Source: an uncultured Psychroserpens sp. (GTDB lineage Bacteria; Bacteroidota; Bacteroidia; Flavobacteriales; Flavobacteriaceae). Taken from it: a DNA stretch of 64,000 nt. The stretch's first letter is position 1; each line of letters opens with the position of its first letter. The position numbers and the translations under genes are program-made. Shown piece after piece: positions 9,477 through 19,586 of the stretch. Where the stretch lies: contig NZ_CANMVN010000003.1 in assembly GCF_947501425.1 (NCBI RefSeq), positions 248,001 through 312,000 on the forward strand. The letters run 5' to 3'. The notes beneath the pieces were generated by a model that saw only the letters and a program-made list of their open reading frames with translations, was not told where the DNA came from and made no database searches.

Positions 9477-11102
9477 TTAAGAGACTTCTAAAGATGTAAA
9501 CTCAAAGGTCTTCCCGTTAAATAAGCCTTTATCACTCAATTTCAAGGCAGGAATAACCAACAAAGCCATAAATGAAAGCGTCATATAAGGTGCATTTAAT
9601 GTGCAACCCAGAGTTTTGGCCATAGCATCCAGATTAGCATAGTCATTACCAATGGTTTGGCCGTCCTTATCACTCATAATTCCAGCCACAGGTAGTGGTA
9701 CAACTTTGTCTTCGGAATCTGACACTGCACAAATACCTCCTTTGTTTTCAATGATAAGATTAACCGCTTTACAAATCATCTCATCACTTACTCCTACTGC
9801 AATAATATTATGCGAATCATGACCAACAGACGATGCTATAGCTCCTTGCTTTAAACCGAAATTTTTAATGAATGCCATAGCTGGCGAATCATCATTATAT
9901 CGATTAACGACTGTCATTTTTAAAATGTCAGTTTCAGTATTTGAGACTAAATTTCCATTTTCTATCGTAGCAGTCTCAATCAACTCATTGGTCACTAACT
10001 GACCTTCCAAAGCTTCTATAACTCTGATTCTTTTAGAATTTGAAGACACTTTAAAATCAGAGACGTTTTTTAGGTTGGTATTGAAATTATTGAGTACCTC
10101 AAAAGACAAGGACTTAAGTTTTGAAATTCCATTTTCACTAACCAATCTACCATCTATATAGGTTTGCAGAACTTTAAAATCTTTCAAATCTTCTACAATA
10201 ATACAATCGGCTGTATCTCCAACGTTTAGCAATCCAACATCAAGATTGTAATGCTTCACAGGATTGACACAAGCTGCTTTAAGTATTTTAAAAACATCAA
10301 TACCCTTTGCTACAGCTCTAGAACACAATTTATTAATATGATCTATAATCAAGTCATCTGGATGTTTATCATCACTACAAAACATCATATTATCATAATA
10401 GTCAGGAAGCAAGTCGATCAAGGCTTCAAAATTTTTGGCTGCACTCCCTTCTCTAATAAGTACTTTCATACCTTTTTGAAGTTTCTCCAAACCTTCTTCA
10501 TAAGTAAAACATTCATGATCTGTTGAGATTCCAGCACTGATATATTTTGTGATGTCATCACCCAATACACCAGGAGCATGACCATCTACAGGTTTATCGT
10601 AATGCTTTGCCCAAGCTATTTTTTTAAGCACTTCTGCATCATCAAACAATACACCAGGATAGTTCATCATTTCGGCTAAATACTTAATATCAGGGTTTGA
10701 CATTAGTTGTTTGACACCATCAGAATCAATAACAGCTCCTGCCGATTCAAAAGCCGTTGCGGGCACACAAGAAGGTGCTCCAAAGTTAAATTTGAAAGGG
10801 GTTTGCTTACCATTGTTAATCATAAAATTCACACCATCAATACCGAGAACATTTGCAATCTCGTGAGGGTCAGACACTGTAGCAACAGTTCCATGGTTTA
10901 CGGCTATTCTAGCAAATTCACTTGGTACCAACATAGAGCTTTCAATATGGATATGCGCATCTACAAATCCAGGCATAATGTAGTGTTCACTATCGTGTTG
11001 TTTCTCTTCAATGGCTACAATTTTCCCTTCGGCAATAGAAACCTCTCCTTTATAGATTCGTCGGTTCTCAATATCGACTATTTGTCCTTGTAATGTTATC
11101 AT
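9477..11102 (-). CDS. ade: Adenine deaminase
   Basis: The protein has 541 residues, close to the usual ~550-590. It converts adenine to hypoxanthine and ammonia in purine salvage. The amidohydrolase metal motif [13 protein letters not shown] is at 45-57 (His50, His52), followed by the SDPHEIANV segment characteristic of Ade. [19 protein letters not shown] and [11 protein letters not shown] supply further metal and substrate positions. The C-terminal Ade domain has VGHDSHNI and [17 protein letters not shown]. The gene follows tilS by 8 bases, so the two are probably cotranscribed. Confidence 0.95.
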   Translation of the reverse strand: MITLQGQIVDIENRRIYKGEVSIAEGKIVAIEEKQHDSEHYIMPGFVDAHIHIESSMLVPSEFARIAVNHGTVATVSDPHEIANVLGIDGVNFMINNGKQTPFKFNFGAPSCVPATAFESAGAVIDSDGVKQLMSNPDIKYLAEMMNYPGVLFDDAEVLKKIAWAKHYDKPVDGHAPGVLGDDITKYISAGISTDHECFTYEEGLEKLQKGMKVLIREGSAAKNFEALIDLLPDYYDNMMFCSDDKHPDDLIIDHINKLCSRAVAKGIDVFKILKAACVNPVKHYNLDVGLLNVGDTADCIIVEDLKDFKVLQTYIDGRLVSENGISKLKSLSFEVLNNFNTNLKNVSDFKVSSNSKRIRVIEALEGQLVTNELIETATIENGNLVSNTETDILKMTVVNRYNDDSPAMAFIKNFGLKQGAIASSVGHDSHNIIAVGVSDEMICKAVNLIIENKGGICAVSDSEDKVVPLPVAGIMSDKDGQTIGNDYANLDAMAKTLGCTLNAPYMTLSFMALLVIPALKLSDKGLFNGKTFEFTSLEVS

Positions 11103-11110
11103 GCAGTCAG

Positions 11111-12427
11111 TTACACCTCTTTTAGTGTTATTTTTAAAATTTTTGTTGTTTGTTTAGTCACTTTAAATCGTTCATCTGCTCGCCTTCCCAGAATCCAAAC
11201 AATATCATCATTAGAGGTTAACAACCATATATTTTCCTTATCAACTAATGATAACTTCTCGTCCTTAAAATATTTACTGAGTTTCTTTTTTCCTTTCATT
11301 CCTGAGGGATAAAACGCATCTCCTTCTTGCCATTGACGAAGCACAAGTGGATAAGTGAGTTTACCCTTGTCTATAAATATTTGGGTTTTTGAAGCGTTTG
11401 AAATGGTATTGACTTGATTAAAAACCAGTGTTCCAATACCAGTTTGTAAGTTATTATCCTGCTCACTGATTTCTATGGATTGGTGTGTTTCAGTAACGCG
11501 ATTTGTTAAAATAAGATGTTTCCGGTCTTTAATCAATCGATGGGTTTCTGAAAGAACTTGCTTTCCCGATTGGGCATCTAATAAATTGACAACATCATTC
11601 CATGCTGTAAACCCATAATCCTTAAACATTTCATACATATATGCCTTTGCATTGTTGACCTTTTTAAATTCTGAAATTTTAAATGTAATGTAATCGTCGT
11701 CTATGTCAACAATAGCTCGCTTAGCTACAGCGTTTAAACTTTCCTCAACGATGTCTGCTGAGTCATTAAGGTGACTTAAGGTTTGTTTAAAACCTTGTAT
11801 TACTTCGGGATTAATCTCTTTAAGGGCAGGAATCACTCGATGTCTCAATGCATTCCGAAGGTATTTATCAGATGTATTGCTACTATCCTCTCGCCAACTT
11901 AAGTTCTTTTCATTGGCATAAGACTCCAAATCTTCTCTGGTAAATGGTAATAACGGTCTAATGATAGCATCATTTTTTTCAGGAATACCTGTTAAACCAT
12001 GTAATCCGCTCCCACGAGTAAGATTGATCAGAAAGGTTTCAAGGTTATCATCAGCATGATGTGCCGTAAGTATGTAATCAAACTTTAAATCTTCAGCAAG
12101 ATCAAAAAACCAATTATAACGCAAATCCCGAGCTGCCATTTGAATAGATATCTTGTGTGTTTTTGCGTAATCTTCAGTATTAAAAGATTCCACAAACACT
12201 TCAAAATCGAGTTGATCTGCTAAATCAATTACAAAACTTTCATCCTCATCACTTTCAGTTCCGCGTAAGTTAAAATTACAGTGAGCCAATGAAATATCTA
12301 ATCCTAATTCATGACATAAATGTGTTAAAACCACACTGTCTAATCCACCCGAACAAGCAATAAGCAGCTTACTTTTTGTAAGCAGACTTAAGTTGTTTTG
12401 AATGTGATTTTTAAAAGCGTTAATCAT
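11111..12427 (-). CDS. tilS: tRNA(Ile)-lysidine synthetase
   Basis: The protein has 438 residues. TilS attaches lysine to C34 of the tRNA-Ile2 anticodon so that it reads AUA, and it is essential in most bacteria. The N-type PP-loop motif SGGLDS is at 26-31. The TilS signatures RGTESDEDE and [23 protein letters not shown] follow, then the tRNA-binding C-terminal domain ([28 protein letters not shown]). It is the first gene of a minus-strand run with ade, the CocE-type and YheT-like hydrolases and the T9SS protein. The 121-base gap upstream is shared with the divergent sigma-like gene. Confidence 0.96.
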   Translation of the reverse strand: MINAFKNHIQNNLSLLTKSKLLIACSGGLDSVVLTHLCHELGLDISLAHCNFNLRGTESDEDESFVIDLADQLDFEVFVESFNTEDYAKTHKISIQMAARDLRYNWFFDLAEDLKFDYILTAHHADDNLETFLINLTRGSGLHGLTGIPEKNDAIIRPLLPFTREDLESYANEKNLSWREDSSNTSDKYLRNALRHRVIPALKEINPEVIQGFKQTLSHLNDSADIVEESLNAVAKRAIVDIDDDYITFKISEFKKVNNAKAYMYEMFKDYGFTAWNDVVNLLDAQSGKQVLSETHRLIKDRKHLILTNRVTETHQSIEISEQDNNLQTGIGTLVFNQVNTISNASKTQIFIDKGKLTYPLVLRQWQEGDAFYPSGMKGKKKLSKYFKDEKLSLVDKENIWLLTSNDDIVWILGRRADERFKVTKQTTKILKITLKEV

Positions 12428-12548
12428 AATTCAAATATACAACTTTGCTTTTCTTAAGCAGTGTTATAATTTAGATGAAGCTGATAAATATCATATGAAA
12501 ACTCTCAAGTTTACTTTAGCTTTACTTTGATAACCAAAATCGATTGAT

Positions 12549-13241
12549 ATGAGCACTTTAAAGAACATTCAGGATAAGTCTACTCAGGATGAGTTTGACA
12601 AAAAAGTATTATCTGCAATACAACATTTACAACCTTATGTAAAACACCGACTTTATGTAGCAGAATCAACAGGTATTTTACCTAAAAACATGTATCGTTC
12701 TAATGATATGATTGATACAGCCATATTAGAATTGTATGAAGGTGGATACAATATAGACGATGAAGCACTTGCGGTTAAACTCAGATTGTTTTCTATAGTG
12801 GATAAGGATCTGGATACACTATTTAAGAAAGAGGCATTTCATAATAAAACCATAAGCACAGATTCTATATTACAAGAGGAATTAGATGGTTTAGAAGAAC
12901 GCTTTTCTGTAGATGCAGACCTCGACCTTATTATGAACGAAGATTTTGACGATATTTCATATGCTCAGGACAATAAACACAAACACGTATTTGTATATAC
13001 AGACAGAGACTCGTCATTGTTAAAAACCTTTGATATAGAAGATTTGAGTCCGCAAAAATCACAAAAGGTCATTGGTGGCTTTTACAGTTGGCTTCCCACA
13101 CAAATTGCTGATGTGGTAGATTTATATGTCTTTGGGAAACTTAGTTTTGAAGATATTGCAAAAATCAAGCATATAGAAGTTACACGAATAGAACGTATTT
13201 TTAATGCCATTAAAAAAAGTTTCAGAAAGAATCTCAACTAG
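12549..13241 (+). CDS. Atypical sigma-70-like protein
   Basis: The protein has 230 residues. The C-terminal ~50 residues (LPTQIADVVDLYVFGKLSFEDIAKIKHIEVTRIERIFNAIKK, split here as one domain) match the region 4 helix-turn-helix pattern of sigma-70 factors. The N-terminal half contains a weak region 2-like stretch (MIDTAILELYEGG). The middle ~50 residues are very acidic and resemble neither region. I infer a divergent sigma factor or a sigma-like DNA-binding regulator, and the assignment rests mainly on the C-terminus. It is monocistronic. Its stop shares a CTAG palindrome with the convergent pabB-type gene. Confidence 0.6.
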   Translation: MSTLKNIQDKSTQDEFDKKVLSAIQHLQPYVKHRLYVAESTGILPKNMYRSNDMIDTAILELYEGGYNIDDEALAVKLRLFSIVDKDLDTLFKKEAFHNKTISTDSILQEELDGLEERFSVDADLDLIMNEDFDDISYAQDNKHKHVFVYTDRDSSLLKTFDIEDLSPQKSQKVIGGFYSWLPTQIADVVDLYVFGKLSFEDIAKIKHIEVTRIERIFNAIKKSFRKNLN

Positions 13242-14563
13242 TTTTCAAGAACCTCACGCATAGCTTTGGCTTTAATCAGGCATTCTTCATATTCTTTAAG
13301 TGGATCACTTTTAGCAGTAATAGCTCCACCAACTGAATAGGACACATATTTTTTGGTCTCATTAAAGAGAATACTTCTTATAACCACATTAAAATCAAAA
13401 TCGTTTTCTGGTGAAAAATAGCCTACAGCTCCAGAATACAAACCGCGTTTGGTTTCTTCAAGCGCTTCAATGATTTTCATTGCCGATATTTTTGGAGCTC
13501 CAGTCATACTTCCCATAGGAAAAGTTGTCTTGATGATATCAACTGGATGTGTGCTTTGAGTGACCTGAGAATGCACTGTAGAGATCATTTGGTGAACCTG
13601 ATCAAAGGTGTACACTTTACAAAGTTCGTCAACAACCACACTGCCTTTAGTTGCTGTTTTCGATAAGTCATTTCTAACAAGATCGACAATCATAACATTT
13701 TCACTTCGCTCTTTAATATCTATTGAAAGCGCTGTTTTCAACTTATCATCTTTAACTTTATCTGCTGAACGTTTTGCTGTTCCTTTAATAGGTTGTGAAG
13801 TAATCTTTAAGCCTTCTTTTTTTATGTAACGTTCAGGTGAGGCCGAGAGTAAATACTTATCATAAACTCTTAAAAATGTAGCAAATGGAGGCTTGGATAT
13901 ATTGTTAAGCTTATTGTAGGTCTCCAGAGGATTGATAACAGTATCTTCAGCATAGAACTCCTGACAGAAATTGGCTTCGTAAATATCTCCTCTATGAATA
14001 TGAGCTAACATCTCATTTACCTTTGCAAAATATTCGTCTTTATGAATTCTGAGTTTGATTTTTACTCTATGTTCTTCGGAAATGGGCTCATCTAAATCTG
14101 TTGTATTCGAAATAGACAATCTGGAAAAATCTACTAAATCTATAGCCTTTAAGTCTTGTTCTAACTCATCTGAAACAAAATTCAAATAATGAGTTTCTAG
14201 TGTATTTCCTTTTAAAAAAAAGAGTTTTTTAGGTTGAAAGAAAAACAATTCCGGAAAGTGTAATCCATCAAAATTATTAGAAGAGAGATCTTCAACATCA
14301 TTTTTAAGATCATAAGATAAATAACCAAAAATCCAGTCTTTAGTTGCCGATTGGTATTCTTTTAATTGATCAAAAGCATCATAGTAGTCGGTTTGAAAAA
14401 TAGTAAAGGCATCTACTGCCATAACAGCATCATAAGAGGCAAACCTGTCATCGTAATCATTACTATCTAACCAAATAACTTCATCAAATTGCTGACTCCA
14501 TGTCAATAATTTTTGCTTATATTGTTCAGCATTATTGATAGATGTAGTTGTTGTTTTTCTCAA
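13238..14563 (-). CDS. pabB: Anthranilate synthase component I / aminodeoxychorismate synthase component I (PabB-like)
   Basis: The protein has 441 residues and belongs to the chorismate-binding enzyme family. The conserved catalytic run is present: YEANFCQEF, the SASPERY substrate segment, PIKGTAKR, ENVMIVDLVRNDLS and GSMTGAPKISAMKIIE, then GLYSGAVGY. PIKGT, with Lys in the family's nucleophile-equivalent position, is typical of PabB, whereas TrpE usually has PIAGT. That supports aminodeoxychorismate synthase of folate biosynthesis. No glutamine amidotransferase partner lies beside it. Anthranilate synthase is the main alternative. Confidence 0.88.
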   Translation of the reverse strand: MRKTTTTSINNAEQYKQKLLTWSQQFDEVIWLDSNDYDDRFASYDAVMAVDAFTIFQTDYYDAFDQLKEYQSATKDWIFGYLSYDLKNDVEDLSSNNFDGLHFPELFFFQPKKLFFLKGNTLETHYLNFVSDELEQDLKAIDLVDFSRLSISNTTDLDEPISEEHRVKIKLRIHKDEYFAKVNEMLAHIHRGDIYEANFCQEFYAEDTVINPLETYNKLNNISKPPFATFLRVYDKYLLSASPERYIKKEGLKITSQPIKGTAKRSADKVKDDKLKTALSIDIKERSENVMIVDLVRNDLSKTATKGSVVVDELCKVYTFDQVHQMISTVHSQVTQSTHPVDIIKTTFPMGSMTGAPKISAMKIIEALEETKRGLYSGAVGYFSPENDFDFNVVIRSILFNETKKYVSYSVGGAITAKSDPLKEYEECLIKAKAMREVLEN

Positions 14564-14652
14564 GATGACGCTTTAGTATTTTAAAGTTCAAATTTATTAA
14601 GAAACTAACAATTTACATCACTATTGATATTAAAAAAATATTGCTCTACACT

Positions 14653-17600
14653 ATGACTAAAATCTCATCATTAATTCAATATACATCTAGGTTAGCTGTT
14701 TTTGTTTTATTACTCGCATGTACATTTTCATTCTCTCAATCTCAGGAAAATTATAATCTACTCTGGAAAATTGAGGGCAAAAACATGACCTCACCATCCT
14801 ATTTATTTGGCACCATGCACGTAGATGACGCCAGAGCTTTTCAATTTAGTGATGCGGTAATGCCTGCCATTAAAAGTTGCGAAGTATTTGCCTTAGAGGT
14901 CAATCCTGATTCTGTTAGTATTGTTCTTAATTCAAAGGTGTTTACTAAAGCACCTAAAGATGAATTCAAATCTGTTTTAAATGATAAAGACTATAAAAGG
15001 TTAGTAGATCGGTTTACAGAGGTCAATGGGTTTTCATTTGAAGACTCTGAAATTAGAGACCCAAATGTTATTCTCACAATGTTATATCCAGACGAAAACA
15101 AAAAAAATGACAAGTCTACCTATGTAGACATGTATCTGGTTGGTCAGGCTAAAACCATGCGTAAAAAAATTACTGGCTTAGAAGATATTGAGACGCAAAT
15201 TAGTCATTACGAAATGCTGGATAAAAGTGAAAAGAAAGCCTACATATTAAAACAAATTGAAAGTACAGTTGCTGAAATTGACTCTTTAAAGAATGTCATG
15301 ACCGAAATCTATTACTCAGGTAATATTTATGAAATTGAACGTATTATAGACGAGGATTTTGGAGGCACCGATGAAGAGATGATCGAAAGGAATAAAGTCA
15401 TGACTTCAAGCATTGAAAAAATTATAAAGAAAAAAAGTTTATTTTCTGCTGTTGGAGCTGCTCACTTACCTGGTGAGTATGGTGTTATCAACCTTCTCAA
15501 AGAGAGAGGCTATAAATTAAGTCCTGTTGTTGCTAATTTCACAGGTGTTGCCGATACTTATAAAATAGATCAGGAAAAATTTGAATGGTATACATTCGCA
15601 GATAAAGATCTAGGATATTCTTTAGAGTTACCCAATGCTCCTAACTATTCTGAGGACTCAGGAAATTTCACATTACACACCTATACTTCGCTTTTAGATA
15701 ACACAGTATATATGATGTTTGGATTAGATTTTAGGTTTACTCCAGGAGATACACTTCCAAAACAAAATATAGTAAATCGCTATCTTGGGAGCATTGAGGA
15801 TAATTACAACGGAAAGATTATTGATAAAAAAGAAATTGATTTTGATGGTGGCACACATATTAAGAGTACTCTTATAACCAATGACAACAGAACCATTAAA
15901 TCTCAAATGACCGTAAAAGATAAGATGGTGTATTATCTCACTGTACAAATAGATAGCACTTCTTCTGATCTTAAATCTGTTGATCGCTTTTTCAATTCAC
16001 TCAAGTTTTTAGAACCTAAACCACTAGAAATTAAACCGATAGATTGGGAGACATATACTTATGACGATGCTGCTTTTTCAATTGCATTGCCAGGAAAACC
16101 AAAAAACATCTCAAGACAAACTCCAAATCCTGTAGATCCTGAAGGAGATCCTTACTATCTAAACATGTTTAGTATAGTTGATAACGAGAATGAAGACAAC
16201 TACCTATTCAGATTTAATGACTTACCCAATGGATACTTTATGGAAGATCCAGAGGAAGGTTTTAATTCCATGTACCAGAATATGGTGTCCAACGGAACTA
16301 TTGTATCTGACCCTAAGGTTATCTTTCTAAATGGATACGAAGGTCGCCAATACGAAGTATTACTCAGAGAGAAATACCACACATTCATTAGAGTGTATTT
16401 TAGAGGAAATCGAACTTACCTCCTTCTCCATCAGAAACTCAACGAGACCGACAAGGCTACTTTGGATAGTCCGTTTTTTAATGATTTTAAATTTATAGAT
16501 TATAAGCCCACAGCATTAGAGACGTATCGTATAGAAGGCACTGAAATAGAATTTAAAAAATTCGGTAATGTTAAAACTTTATTCGACACTGAAGATTATG
16601 ACACCTCATATCTAAAAGGTTCAAATGAATATTACACCACCAATCCTAGTACAGGTGATGTCTATCAATTTGGTTATGGTGAATTTCAGGACTATTTCAA
16701 AATAAAAGACCTAAACGAATTTTATGATCTCAATCTTGAGACTCTAAAAGACTGGAACGATACAATAATTAATAAGCGCCCGATTAAAGTTGGAGATGTT
16801 GAGGGTATGGAGGCCTACATCAAAGGTAAAAACAGTAGCGGAATGTCTAAACATCATCTCTGGATTCAAAACAAACGTCTTTACATGTTTACGGCATTTA
16901 CAGCTCAGGAAGATTTTAATAAAGTAGTTACTGATAGTATTTTTAGTTCTTTTAGAGATCATTCTAAACCTTCAACGTTTGACATGTATGCTTCTAAAAC
17001 ATCTAAAATTATTAAAGGTCTGAGATCAAAAGATACTATTACCAGAAATAGAGCAATAGGTGCATTTGATTACTATGAATTTGAATTGGACGATTTGCAA
17101 AAACTACACAAGGCTTTAGCTACAAATTTTGGAGACGATGAACTCAATGAAACTGTGAGAACCAAAATACTAAGCGAATTTTATGAATTAAATAATGAAA
17201 ATACCTTAGGTGTGGTTAAGACCTTATACGAAGATGCTAAAAGTTCAGATGAGATCAAATCTGCTATTCTCGCTTTAGTTCATCAAATAGATGACAAAGA
17301 TGCTATAACAACCTATTTAGAAATGTTATTTGAAAATCCACCTAAAGAGATCGAAAATTACAGCTGGCAGATCTTTAGTCCGCTTAGAGATTCTGTACCA
17401 TTAGCTTTAGCCAATTATGACAAGTTAGTTGAACTTACCAACATAGAAGATTTCAGGAACACGGTTTTAGGAATTTCAGCAGATATTCTAACCAATAAAC
17501 AAGACAGCTCTCAAATTGTAAGTAGCAAGATTGATAAGCTTATGACCTATTCCAGAGAAGATTTGGCCAATTATATTACAGAAACTAGTGACACAACATC

Positions 17601-18183
17601 CTATAATTACACCTATAATGGCAGAGTTTATAACTATCTCAGACTCATGGACACACAACTTGTTGACCGATCACTAACAGATGAATTTACAAACAAGTTA
17701 ATGAATAGAGAAGATAATGACTGGTTCAAAACGAATGCTGTTGTAGCGAGAATTAGAAATGAATTACCTGTTAAAAAATCATTATTAAATGCTCAAATGG
17801 ATAGCTTAAGTTCTAGATACAGAGTCATTAAAGCTTATCACAACATCAACAAACTTAATAAGGTTCCGAAGACATATCTTGAGGCTGAGAATATGGCTAA
17901 GCTATCGTTGACTAACTATTTGGAAGACAGTGACGATTATGGGTCTAAAATATCATTATTAGGCACCATACAAATAGATGGTAAAACCTACTATGGAGCT
18001 TCAATCAATTATGAATATGACGATGTAAAAGAATCTTACTTCTCTTTAATTGGTCCTGTTTATGAAATATCACAGGATAAAGATTTTGAGCTATATGATA
18101 TTACGCTAGATTGGTCTGAGCTTGCCGATGATTGGAAATCACAGGCCAAAGCACTGTTAAAAGAATCTGAGGAAGACAATTAA
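14653..18183 (+). CDS. TraB/GumN family protein with a very long C-terminal extension
   Basis: I prefer the ATG at 14653 to the upstream TTG at 14641, because the signal peptide (about 1-29) then starts cleanly. This gives 1176 residues. Residues ~35-300 form the TraB/GumN domain, with the N-terminal motif LFGTMH (His about 56) and the second motif AVGAAHLPGEYGV. TraB/GumN proteins are usually ~280-320 residues and are putative metalloproteases related to the Tiki/EreA fold. The remaining ~870 residues contain at least two related beta-rich segments (Y-D/S-LELP and F-S-I-ALP starts near 330 and 475). They end in an alpha-helical repeat-like region (about 790-1050). The extension is unrecognised. 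The product is likely periplasmic. Confidence 0.78.
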   Translation: MTKISSLIQYTSRLAVFVLLLACTFSFSQSQENYNLLWKIEGKNMTSPSYLFGTMHVDDARAFQFSDAVMPAIKSCEVFALEVNPDSVSIVLNSKVFTKAPKDEFKSVLNDKDYKRLVDRFTEVNGFSFEDSEIRDPNVILTMLYPDENKKNDKSTYVDMYLVGQAKTMRKKITGLEDIETQISHYEMLDKSEKKAYILKQIESTVAEIDSLKNVMTEIYYSGNIYEIERIIDEDFGGTDEEMIERNKVMTSSIEKIIKKKSLFSAVGAAHLPGEYGVINLLKERGYKLSPVVANFTGVADTYKIDQEKFEWYTFADKDLGYSLELPNAPNYSEDSGNFTLHTYTSLLDNTVYMMFGLDFRFTPGDTLPKQNIVNRYLGSIEDNYNGKIIDKKEIDFDGGTHIKSTLITNDNRTIKSQMTVKDKMVYYLTVQIDSTSSDLKSVDRFFNSLKFLEPKPLEIKPIDWETYTYDDAAFSIALPGKPKNISRQTPNPVDPEGDPYYLNMFSIVDNENEDNYLFRFNDLPNGYFMEDPEEGFNSMYQNMVSNGTIVSDPKVIFLNGYEGRQYEVLLREKYHTFIRVYFRGNRTYLLLHQKLNETDKATLDSPFFNDFKFIDYKPTALETYRIEGTEIEFKKFGNVKTLFDTEDYDTSYLKGSNEYYTTNPSTGDVYQFGYGEFQDYFKIKDLNEFYDLNLETLKDWNDTIINKRPIKVGDVEGMEAYIKGKNSSGMSKHHLWIQNKRLYMFTAFTAQEDFNKVVTDSIFSSFRDHSKPSTFDMYASKTSKIIKGLRSKDTITRNRAIGAFDYYEFELDDLQKLHKALATNFGDDELNETVRTKILSEFYELNNENTLGVVKTLYEDAKSSDEIKSAILALVHQIDDKDAITTYLEMLFENPPKEIENYSWQIFSPLRDSVPLALANYDKLVELTNIEDFRNTVLGISADILTNKQDSSQIVSSKIDKLMTYSREDLANYITETSDTTSYNYTYNGRVYNYLRLMDTQLVDRSLTDEFTNKLMNREDNDWFKTNAVVARIRNELPVKKSLLNAQMDSLSSRYRVIKAYHNINKLNKVPKTYLEAENMAKLSLTNYLEDSDDYGSKISLLGTIQIDGKTYYGASINYEYDDVKESYFSLIGPVYEISQDKDFELYDITLDWSELADDWKSQAKALLKESEEDN

Positions 18184-18212
18184 ATACATTACAATAGTAT
18201 TACCTTTGCAGC

Positions 18213-19580
18213 ATGGAGCAGCAAATTACTTTTAATGATCTTAATCTAAACACACCACTATACAACGCCTTGGGTGACTTGGGTTTTGAATATCCTACAC
18301 CTATTCAGGCGCAAGCTTTTAATGTTGTAGCATCAGGCAAAGATGTGGTTGGTATAGCACAAACAGGTACTGGTAAAACCTTTGCTTACATGCTTCCCAT
18401 CTTACGTCATTTAAAATACTCTAAACAAACTAATCCACGAGTTTTAATTTTAGTTCCTACTCGCGAATTAGTTGTTCAAGTTGTTGATGAAATAGAAAAA
18501 CTTGCTGCTTATATTAATGTAAGAGTTTTAGGGGTTTATGGCGGAACTAATATCAATACACAAAAACAAGCTGTGGCTCAAGGTCAGGATATTATTGTTG
18601 CTACTCCAGGACGTTTGTTCGATTTAGCAGTAAGTCATGTTTTACAATTAAAGTCCATTCAAAAGTTAGTTATTGATGAAGTTGATGTCATGCTGGATCT
18701 AGGTTTCAGACATCAATTATTAAATATCTTTGATATTCTACCAGAACGTCGTCAAAATATCATGTTCTCGGCAACAATGACTGAAGATGTTGATGAGTTG
18801 ATTACCGATTTCTTTATCAAACCGCAACGTGTAACCGTTGCCGTATCTGGAACTCCACTTCATAATATTGAACAACAACGCTATGATGTTGCCAATTTTT
18901 ATACTAAAGTCAATCTATTAGAACATCTTTTAGACGATACTGAAACTTATAATAAAGTACTGGTTTTTGTAGCGTTTAAAAAATTAGCCGACTTACTATT
19001 TGATCAATTAGAAGAACGTTTACCTGGACAATCATGTGTAATCCACTCTAATAAAACACAAAACTACCGACTAAGAAGTATTGATCAATTTAGACATGGA
19101 GAGCATCGTATTTTAATTGCTACAGATGTCATGGCTCGTGGATTGGATATTGAGAATATAAGTCATGTGATTAACTTTGACACACCTAAATATCCAGAAA
19201 ACTACATGCACAGAATTGGTAGAACTGGTCGTGCAGAACAACAAGGACACGCCCTTACCTTTTCTACGGAAAAAGAACAGGAAGCCATTGAGATGATTGA
19301 AAGCTATATGGATAAGAAGATCACTCAATTAGATTTCCCTGAGACTGTTGAAATCTCAAAACAACTCATTGAAGAAGAGCGTCCGCAAATACGAGAACGT
19401 AACAACCCAATAAAGCGACGACAGGATGAAGATGCTCCAGGTCCAGCGTTTCATGATAAGAAAGACAAGAATAAAAAAGAAAATCTGGGAGGTTCTTATA
19501 AGTTTAAAATTGCTGCAAAATACAAAAAGCCAAAAACCAGAGGTGATAAAAATTACAACAAGCGAAACAAGCGTAAATAA
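18213..19580 (+). CDS. DEAD-box RNA helicase
   Basis: The protein has 455 residues. All main helicase motifs are present: Q motif (FEYPTPIQAQAF), Walker A AQTGTGKT (about 49-56), PTREL, GG, TPGRL, SAT (about 186-188), ATDVMARGLDIE and HRIGRTGRA. Motif II reads DEVD at 155-158 rather than DEAD, a known variant. The C-terminal ~75 residues are rich in Lys, Arg and Asn, typical of an RNA-binding tail. It remodels RNA during ribosome assembly or decay. A TACCTTTG -7-like element at 18201 sits almost on the start codon. The S1/P1 nuclease gene follows by a few bases. Confidence 0.93.
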   Translation: MEQQITFNDLNLNTPLYNALGDLGFEYPTPIQAQAFNVVASGKDVVGIAQTGTGKTFAYMLPILRHLKYSKQTNPRVLILVPTRELVVQVVDEIEKLAAYINVRVLGVYGGTNINTQKQAVAQGQDIIVATPGRLFDLAVSHVLQLKSIQKLVIDEVDVMLDLGFRHQLLNIFDILPERRQNIMFSATMTEDVDELITDFFIKPQRVTVAVSGTPLHNIEQQRYDVANFYTKVNLLEHLLDDTETYNKVLVFVAFKKLADLLFDQLEERLPGQSCVIHSNKTQNYRLRSIDQFRHGEHRILIATDVMARGLDIENISHVINFDTPKYPENYMHRIGRTGRAEQQGHALTFSTEKEQEAIEMIESYMDKKITQLDFPETVEISKQLIEEERPQIRERNNPIKRRQDEDAPGPAFHDKKDKNKKENLGGSYKFKIAAKYKKPKTRGDKNYNKRNKRK

Positions 19581-19586
19581 TTTGTG

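Noticed and set aside
10707-11093. A 128-codon open frame on the plus strand
   Set aside because: It is antisense to ade, starts and ends inside it, has no signal or domain, and its sequence is what ade's codon use would produce.
14641-14652. TTG at 14641 as start of the TraB/GumN gene
   Set aside because: The ATG at 14653 is a better start codon and places the signal peptide at the N-terminus.
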